Source: Tenodera sinensis
Lineage: Eukaryota; Arthropoda; Insecta; Mantodea; Mantidae
NCBI GenBank assembly: GCA_030765045.1
Contig: CM060967.1
Coordinates: 145,561,251-145,625,250, forward strand
DNA: 64,000 nt
Direction of reading: 5' to 3'
In this document: in pieces, positions 58,216 to 64,000 of the stretch
How the letters are laid out: the number at the start of each line of letters is the position of its first letter
Position numbering within the stretch: the stretch's first letter is position 1
The notes under the pieces: generated by a model
What the model was told of the DNA's origin: nothing
The model's input: only the letters and a program-made list of their open reading frames with translations
The model's database searches: none
Program-made: the position numbers and the translations under genes

Positions 58216-58674
58216 GCACGCACTGTGACGTCACACTCTTTAGTCGGATGCCTGTACGTCTGGTAGGGGGCAGAATGGAAGGCCAACACAGATAGAAGGA
58301 AAGCCAGTCGTACAATTTGCAATATCAGAACGCTTTAAATAGAAATATTTTTTTATATACCATTCAACTGAGTGCTTAATAAAGCAAACGAATATTCCAT
58401 TTCGTAGCTCTTCTGCCATTTATGAGTATATAACGGTATTACATTCAATATTTACAATATATTTAATCGTGATTTGAACGCTGGGTTTTTGTACTCTGTT
58501 TCTTCCAATATGATTGAAATATTTGGAGTAATTGTCTTTGCTGCTCAAAGCCAAAGACTACATTTTAAATTCTGGTCAATTAATAGCCGTGGAAATTTTA
58601 ACTGAGGAAAATTTAAGTAAAGATCAGTTGAAGCTTATGTTGTGAAGAAAGAACATAGTCACCCATCGCATTAT
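58216..58674. other. Unassigned stretch
   Basis: AT-rich, no feature recognised. Confidence 0.35.
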
Positions 58675-58884
58675 TGTCGGGACTACCGCAAAGGAGCCGA
58701 AGGAAAGAGACAGAGAATGGCCGCATTGTTGGGGAGCTTGCTGAAAGAGAGAAAAGGATAGAGGCTTCTGGAATCTTCTGCTTTGTATTTCACCGCAATA
58801 ACTGAACTTTCCAAAATAGTGCCTGGGAGATATAAATAGCGGTAAAGTGCGACTCCCTGCCTACAATCCCTCCCGTTCCTACAA

Positions 58885-58934
<50 letters not shown>

Positions 58935-59327
58935 TTCCAATAAATTTTTCCCAGTGAAAAACTTCCCTGTAGTGACACCATCAAAACCATCGCGAAGGTT
59001 AAGCCGTGTGACGGCTAGGTACTGCGGAGGAAACATCTAGCGGAGGAAACATCACCTCGTCTCCGCTCGACTCGAACTCCGTCTGGCGAGACAGTGGACA
59101 GACGTATGTGAAGCGTTGAGTAGTCGTGCCGACGGAAAGGACAGACGTATGTGAAGCGTTGAGGAGTCGTGCCGACGGAGAAGGGACAATTTTGTGACGA
59201 ATTTGGAGCCGTGCTGTGAGTGAATCGGAAAAGACTTTCTTGCTGTTGCAACGAGTGTAAAAAGTTACTGTTTACGGAAATAAAAGTGTATCTTTATCCC
59301 GACTACATCTGTCTTCTTTACTTTACA
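58675..59327 (+). mobile_element. LTR-like segment with 45-base A run
   Basis: Begins TGTCGGGACTACCGC and ends CTTTACTTTACA, with a TATAAATA (about 58831-58838) and an AATAAAAG (about 59278) in the order of an LTR promoter and poly(A) signal. GC-richer than both flanks. A pure A run (58886-58930) lies inside. No primer-binding site follows and no convincing target-site duplication was found, so it may be a solo LTR or some other promoter-like unit. Confidence 0.42.
59096..59181 (+). repeat. 43-bp tandem duplication
   Basis: Two units of 43 bp (59096-59138 and 59139-59181), each with GGACAGACGTATGTGAAGCG and AGTCGTGCCGACGGA, differing at three or four positions. Upstream, GCGGAGGAAACATC is also duplicated (about 59023 and 59040). 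Within the LTR-like segment such tandem units are often regulatory. Confidence 0.85.
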
Positions 59328-60496
59328 CCCACCAAAAAGTCACAATATGTACTTCATTTTCCAATCATATTGCAGATCAGTAAATTGAATTGAAACTTGT
59401 TTTCAGTAGTTACAGTGTCATCTATTGATTAAATGTGTAAAATTTCTCTTCTTAGGTTTTCGTGTATAAATTTCTGTTTGAAAAACAATAGCATAACCAC
59501 CCCAGGGAAAACATTTTGCCATTTATGGTCTTAGGGTACACATGGCACATTGAAGATATAGATTTTCAGTGACACACAAGTAAGTCAGAATTACTTGGAT
59601 CCGACCAATATCCATTCTTAGTTCGGTCTTGGTAAAGAAAGGCTGAACCTAAGCTTAGCTGTAGAGATAGGACTTTAGTCCTGAACAAAAGCCGCTCGAG
59701 AGACCAATTAGCAACAGTAACATTGGACACGAAACGGGTTGAGAGGCTCAAACGATGAAGATGAACAAATACACTTCGCTATATTTAAGTTCTCTGGTCG
59801 GAGTAGCTAGAGTCATTTAAAATGATAGCTATTATATTAACAATAACATTTTACAATTTAGAATGGAAGTTCCTGTGTATGTTTGCAACAGATGTAATAT
59901 TTAAGTCTGTAATATAATCGTGAATTTTCACAAATTTTCCTTTTCTTGCAACATAGGTACCTTACTTGGTAGGCAAGCACAAAAATTGGCATTTTCAAAC
60001 GATATAAATGTAACATGTTGAGGTTATAAACATGACAAAAAAAATTTTCTTTTACAGCCATTGAAATTAATTCCAAAATCTGACGTCAATCTCCATTTAG
60101 TGAAGCTTATGTTTAAGTAATTCTCTAAATTTCAGAGTGAACTTTACGTCCGAAATGTGTATCAACTTAGTAACAAAACTAGTGTATTGAACGATCAACG
60201 ATATTAAAGCTAAAGTAATCCAATTTCTTAGATTTTGTGAGATCTGGTATGAAATACAGATTATAATAGGATTATAATAAAGTAAGCGAACCAAAATTGT
60301 TAGCTGTTCTATTTCGCAATATTTTTTGTACATTAACATAGTATCCTGACATTTTAAATTATTTAACCCTCCTAATCTATCTTTAATTTTTCGTTTTATT
60401 TAAATATTGTATTAACAGAGTATATCTTCACGACAACCTTAAAATAAAACAGATAGCCAAATACCGTATTCTATTTTCCTCCCCCACCCCCGCTCC

Positions 60497-60501
<5 letters not shown>
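59328..60501. other. Unassigned stretch
   Basis: AT-rich, no feature recognised. Confidence 0.35.

Positions 60502-60535
<34 letters not shown>
60502..60535. repeat. (TC)n microsatellite
   Basis: About 34 bases of CT dinucleotide, preceded by a C-rich run. It makes an Arg-Glu frame on the minus strand that is not a gene. Confidence 0.95.
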
Positions 60536-60536
<1 letters not shown>

Positions 60537-62065
60537 ATGAGATCTTCAATAACCTGAAAACATTTCAACTTGTTGTATACTGTAATTTTGTGCCACAAAC
60601 TAAAAAGCAAGGCTACGTAATATTTAAATTAACATTTCCTATTATGAATTAATATTGCTCAAAAAATAGCTTTCATCTCTGTTAAATTTCCCATAAACTG
60701 CTGGTGGTATACTAATTCAGTTTAACAAGCAAGACAATATTTGCGATGTGCAAGATATAATATAGAATTATATACAACATACTTTTTTCTTTTATTTTGC
60801 AAAATGATCACGAAATTTTGTTGCCACTCACAGTACAAGCGAAACCTTTGCCGCTCACTCTTTCATCCGGAATCATCGCTGATCGGGACCAAGGAAGCTA
60901 TCTGTACTGTATGGTTCTACATCCCAAAATACACGTCAGAAGTTGTACAGCCTATGGCTCCTAGGAGAAAGCTAGCACAGACGTCTACATCACCCTCCCA
61001 GCTTGGCTCTATCGTCCAAGAGCCAGCTAAAAGCCGAAGCATCAAGCTTTCGGGCTCCAAAGCAGCACACTTCTTCCGGGGCCAGCGCTTGGTATACGTC
61101 GGTTTCCGGCTTATTTGAACTCAGAACGGAACTGGAGGATTCAGTTAGGTGTAGCTTGTGGATGGCAATAACGTAGCTAGTAGAAGTAAAATGGAGCAGC
61201 CAGTGTTTCTGTCCGGTTCTGTTATGAAACTAGTTGAATGCAAATCCCGAAGCACCTTGTCAAAACACAGCCTTGCAGTCTTCCATTACTAACTTCCAAA
61301 ACATTACATTATGACACTGACAAACCTGTATCCCACATGCCTCAAACTGTTTTCTTCCCCTACGGCAGCTATAAGGTGCATGGCGTCACACACTGAACTC
61401 GTCTTCAGTGCGAATATATTCAGCTGACATCACACCGGCGCTACCTGTCCTCCCGTCTTAGCGGATAAGAATATTCCGTGCCGTAATGCGATTCTTACGA
61501 GCTTTAATTATGTTGAGTCCTTGGAACAAGTATAACTGACGCCTCTCAAGATTGTTTACGCTAGAAAATACTGTGGAAGCTGGAAATAAATTATTGGAAC
61601 CATGCTTCTTTCCCTTTGCCAGATAAAGTCAGTTCTGCCGCAGTCCCCTTCCCCCCTGGAACCTAGCAGTGATTTATTCAGCCTGAATAATTTAATTAGT
61701 GCAGTTTTTCAAACAATGGTATCGTGTAGCAGATGCTGAATATTTACTCTGTATTATTATTGAATGTAATGCCTTGGTATATTCGAAATTCCAGCTCCTC
61801 CGAACGTAGTAGCAACATTCTGCAGGGAAGCACGTAGCACATTATGTTATCTAATGTACTACTCCAAATACGTGCGGAAAGTCTTATACAGTAGCAGCAA
61901 CCAGAATGTAAATCATAGAAACAAGCTTGAAAACAGTTGCATTAAGTTAGTGAAACTGCATAAAACAAGCTTGAAAAATAGTGGAAGTAAGTAAGGGAAA
62001 CTGATGAATAAAATCGTTTTAAGAATGTTAATCATAATTTGCTATAAAACTGCACGCTTTTATAA
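60536..62065. other. Unassigned stretch with one 125-codon open frame
   Basis: A plus-strand frame at 60741-61118 (125 codons) is the longest unexplained open frame in the last 10 kb. Its second half is GC-richer, encoding PMAPRRKLAQTSTSPSQ and similar. I recognise no domain, the start context is AT-rich, and no homologous copy is in the window. A chance frame or a diverged exon are both possible. Confidence 0.3.
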
Positions 62066-62768
62066 GAAAAAAATCTCGTATTGCACTCGTATGGCTTTCT
62101 CAACTCTTGTACAAACCATTCTTCAAACTCCTATTCCTACATTATTTGTACAAATTATCTTATTACTTACTTCCTTGTAGGTACAAGGGGAATATTAGAA
62201 TATCGCTTTCAGCGATAGTCAAATCTTTTAAAGCTTTGAGATCCTGTTCTCTTTGAACACTTAACATATAAAATGAACAACGATGTTCCATTTCATGAAA
62301 GCTTTAGTTTTCCGAAACTGACACACATAACAAGGAATATCTCCGAAATGGTTCACTCTACAAAAAGACTTATTCAGACATAAATTGTGTGTTTTAGCGA
62401 GATCTATATTTTTTGTACAGTAAGATTTTGTCTATCTCTTACGGTTTTCGAATTATTCAAACGTCATCCAGACTAAACAGGGCTACATCGTTTATAGCCA
62501 GAAAATTCAAAATACACATTTCATTTTTCATAAAAATATCTCAAAATATGGCATTTTGATCAAATTCGTTTGAGCCATTTTCTAAACATTTTCCAATGAA
62601 AGGGTAGTTTAGGGTAGGGCTATTTTCTTCAAAATCTTCGTGTCGCATCCTTGAAAGACAGAATTAAATACCAACTTTGGTTTTCAATCCACTTTTCGTT
62701 TGAGTTATGCTGTCCACAGATTCAGACACACAGGCACACACACTGACACACACACAGGCACACACACT

Positions 62769-62819
<51 letters not shown>

Positions 62820-62893
62820 CTTTTTCTAAAAATGCTTTTTTTGGGTTCAGAGGTTCTCAAAACATATTTCCGGTGGAATCTCGACATCCAAGT
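62066..62893 (-). repeat. Family A dispersed repeat, head end lost
   Basis: Minus-strand copy (about 828 bp) from an A-run tail to the GGTGGAATCTCGACATCC block. The last about 70 bp, including AGTAGAGAAAGT, are missing. The simple repeat (62725-62816) is a (CA)n with GGCACACACTGA interruptions. Confidence 0.87.
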
Positions 62894-63410
62894 GCGGTAA
62901 GTTATACAGAGATATTGTAATTCAACTGGGATAAGTAAAACGTGTGTGGCACAGACATTAAAAAATAAAGGAAAAGCGGCAAATTTTTCACACCTGGAGC
63001 GAAATAATAGGACAAGGCTTGCATCGCTCTGGGAGAATAGAACTATGTCAGGTATATCCATGTAAGATCGAAAGGTGGAGGAATAGCTGCCCACAGGCCG
63101 AAAAACCGCCAAGAACTTTGAAAGGTATCATTCCACTCTTGGCTTAAACATTGCCGCACAAGAGTGTAGAAATCTCATAACGAGTATCCCAAAGAGTAAA
63201 TCTACTGCGTTTGAAAGCTAAAGGAGACTCAATAAACTAGAAAATTATCTGCAATGTATGTTTGAAGCAATTTGTCATAAATTGATAAGAATGTATAATG
63301 TTGTGTGTTCTTGGAAGAGGAAATTTCAAAATATCAATGGGTGTCAAGCTTTTTGTAGACCTATACAATTAAATAGAATTTTAAAAATAAGTATTTACGC
63401 AGTTTTCTAA
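62894..63410. other. Unassigned stretch
   Basis: No feature recognised. Confidence 0.35.
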
Positions 63411-64000
63411 CCATTTTTACTTTCTCTACTAAGTATAGAGAGTATTGTATTCCAACCAAAAATTCGATGTTGAGATTTCACTGGAAAAATTTGGATCCAA
63501 AAAATTATTCTTAGAAAAAGGTCCGTGTGCATGTGTGTGTGTCTCTCTCTCTGTGTCTGTCAGTCTGTGGACAGCGTAACTCAAAAACGAAAAAGGTTAA
63601 AACCGAAGTTAATTTAGTCGTAATATCTTTCAAGCATGCGACACTAAGATTTTGAATAAAATTGCTACCCCCTAAACTACCCTTTACATGGAAAAGGTTT
63701 CAAAAATTTTGATTTTCTTGAAAATGGCTAACGATTTTGATTTAAATGACATGTTTAGGATATTTTTATGACAAATTAGACGTTTATTTTGAATTTTCTG
63801 GCTATAGCCTACGTAGTCCTGTTTACTCTGGATGACTTTTGAATAACTCGTAAACCGTAATAGTCAGACCAAATCTTACTATAAAAATGTAGATCTCACG
63901 TAAGCAGGCAATCTATGTCCAAATAAATATTTGTATAGAATGAACCATTTAGGAGATATTCCTTCATATTTGTGTGCGTTTCGTAATACTTAAACTTTCG
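63411..64000 (+). repeat. Family A, cut by the window edge
   Basis: Plus-strand copy starting TTTTTACTTTCTCTACTAAG and running off the right edge in the TTTCGTAATACTTAAACTTTCG region. The simple repeat (63527-63570) is TG then TC then TG. The 3' end is probably some 300 bp beyond the window. Confidence 0.88.

Noticed and set aside
58683..59036. 117-codon minus-strand frame with a poly-Phe stretch
   Set aside because: It is open only because of the 45-base A run and has no recognisable domain.
60428..60610. Arg-Glu repeat protein frame
   Set aside because: It is the (TC)n microsatellite read on the minus strand.
60741..61118. 125-codon open frame as a host gene
   Set aside because: No domain, no splice or promoter support, and no conservation evidence from sequence alone.

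Overview
The window reads as non-coding, repeat-rich nuclear DNA of a large-genome animal, most likely an arthropod. It is AT-rich with short GC-richer islands. It has no operon-like gene packing and no open reading frame that I can defend as an intact host gene. The reasons for calling it animal are the repeats: tRNA-derived SINEs with A and B boxes, a Penelope-like GIY-YIG fragment, a non-LTR reverse-transcriptase 3' end, a DD41D-type Tc1/mariner element, a hAT transposase relic and an LTR with a primer-binding site. One SINE type (35.2-35.45 kb) resembles elements I associate with polyneopteran insects such as cockroaches, termites and stick insects. That placement is from memory and unverified.

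The dominant feature is one dispersed family, called family A here. It has about 21 complete or partial copies in both orientations, covering roughly 14 kb (about a fifth of the window). A full copy is about 0.84-0.90 kb. One end begins with a T-run followed by ACTTTCTCTACT. The other end carries the inverted complement, AGTAGAGAAAGT, followed by a conserved tail and a second T-run. Nearly every copy that includes the relevant segment has a TG/CA-rich simple repeat at the same internal place, always between the same two flanks. A more diverged group (family B) shares the middle and 3' part. Neither family encodes a recognisable protein.

Layout: 1-9 kb, family A copies, a long (TAA)n array and a 6.1 kb foldback. 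9-22.5 kb, dense family A with nested SINEs, a 95-bp repeat found twice and a LINE remnant. 23.1-24.7 kb, a complete but broken DD41D Tc1/mariner element. 24.8-25.3 kb, a decayed hAT transposase. 25.8-34.8 kb, family A again, including a head-to-tail pair at 31.3-33.0 kb. 34.9-37 kb, SINEs, two with clear target-site duplications. 37.4-38.4 kb, a decayed transposon-like protein gene with CFLC and RFHQ-type motifs. 39-42.6 kb, family A plus a Penelope-like 3' fragment. 44-45 kb, an inverted pair of family B. 45.7-46 kb, a full-length tRNA-derived SINE. 46-54 kb, mostly unassigned, with a 44-bp direct repeat and a cluster of tRNA-derived repeats. 54.2-55 kb, an LTR with a PBS. 58.7-59.3 kb, a second LTR-like segment with a 45-base A run. 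62-64 kb, two more family A copies, the last cut by the window edge.

The elements do not form a pathway. The history they record is nested insertion, and relative ages can be read from SINE insertions with intact duplications inside older repeats.
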